Source: Streptomyces tendae (GTDB lineage Bacteria > Actinomycetota > Actinomycetes > Streptomycetales > Streptomycetaceae). Taken from it: a stretch of 64,000 bases of DNA. Made by a program: the position numbers and the translations under genes. Positions 63,950 to 64,000 of the stretch are shown piece after piece. Under the pieces are notes generated by a model. That model searched no databases. It was not told the DNA's origin and saw only the letters and a list, made by a program, of their open reading frames with translations. Positions within the stretch are counted from its first letter, which is position 1. Every line of letters starts with the position of its first letter. The stretch spans positions 1,550,001-1,614,000 of the forward strand of contig NZ_CP043959.1 of assembly GCF_008632955.1 (NCBI RefSeq), written 5' to 3'.

Positions 63950-64000
63950 GTGTCTGGCCGGACACAGGCTGGCGTGTGCCCCGAGCGCACTTGCGTGGGG
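63950..64000 (+). CDS. ylxR: YlxR-family RNA-binding protein (5' end only)
   Basis: The last 51 bases encode VSGRTQAGVCPERTCVG, the characteristic N-terminus of YlxR (DUF448) with its CPERTCVGC-type motif. The gene continues past the window edge. The GTG at 63950 follows GGGAGG and GAGGAG. The position after nusA matches the usual nusA-ylxR-infB order. Confidence 0.8.
   Translation, partial: MSGRTQAGVCPERTCVG

Overview
The window is a high-GC actinobacterial chromosome segment, clearly Streptomyces. It carries the sporulation sigma factor whiG, an LAETG sortase substrate, a chitinase with a DasR-type operator, mycothiol-type enzyme families and very strong third-codon GC bias. Gene order from whiG through rpsB-tsf-pyrH-frr-cdsA-rlmN to dxr-rseP-ispG-proS-rimP-nusA follows the core arrangement I know from Streptomyces coelicolor relatives. 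No tRNA, rRNA, CRISPR array or complete insertion sequence was seen.

Region 1 (1-4543) is the right end of an integrated mobile element. It holds three or four small unrecognised genes, a repeat-rich non-coding block, a nested inverted-repeat block and a large serine recombinase. The recombinase reading frame carries a DUF4096 (IS5-type transposase N-terminal) domain and then runs in frame into the last ~124 codons of dprA. The element therefore appears to have integrated inside dprA, immediately upstream of whiG, with the right attachment junction near 4169. The left end is outside the window.

Region 2 (4544-13675) is core: whiG, a TetR regulator, an M23 peptidase, rpsB, tsf, pyrH, frr, cdsA, a small membrane protein and rlmN. 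Region 3 (13707-17643) is a TPP-riboswitch-controlled thiBPQ operon whose Shine-Dalgarno sequence can be hidden in a hairpin.

Region 4 (17668-22143) holds accessory genes: an MDMPI-type protein, the LAETG surface protein with a near-consensus promoter, a VOC protein and an ABC exporter pair. Region 5 (22387-48398) is dominated by polyamine/GABA catabolism. An AsnC-family regulator plus class-III aminotransferase operon diverges from an aldehyde dehydrogenase. A second aldehyde dehydrogenase leads a potDABC-type uptake operon and an FAD amine oxidase. gabT, a PucR regulator and a succinate-semialdehyde-type dehydrogenase follow. Together these could import putrescine or spermidine and convert them through aminobutyraldehyde and GABA to succinate. 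Interspersed are a GDPD phosphodiesterase, an adenosine-deaminase-family enzyme, a NADAR protein, a chitinase, a PAP2 phosphatase and a membrane-anchored coupling-protein-like ATPase.

Region 6 (48540-64000) has a LacI regulator with mirrored operators, an acyl-CoA dehydrogenase and the MEP-pathway genes dxr and ispG flanking rseP. It continues with two GNAT proteins, proS, a probable frameshifted gene, an aminoglycoside-kinase-like pseudokinase and a ferritin-like protein plus lipoprotein pair. It ends with rimP, nusA and the first 17 codons of ylxR.
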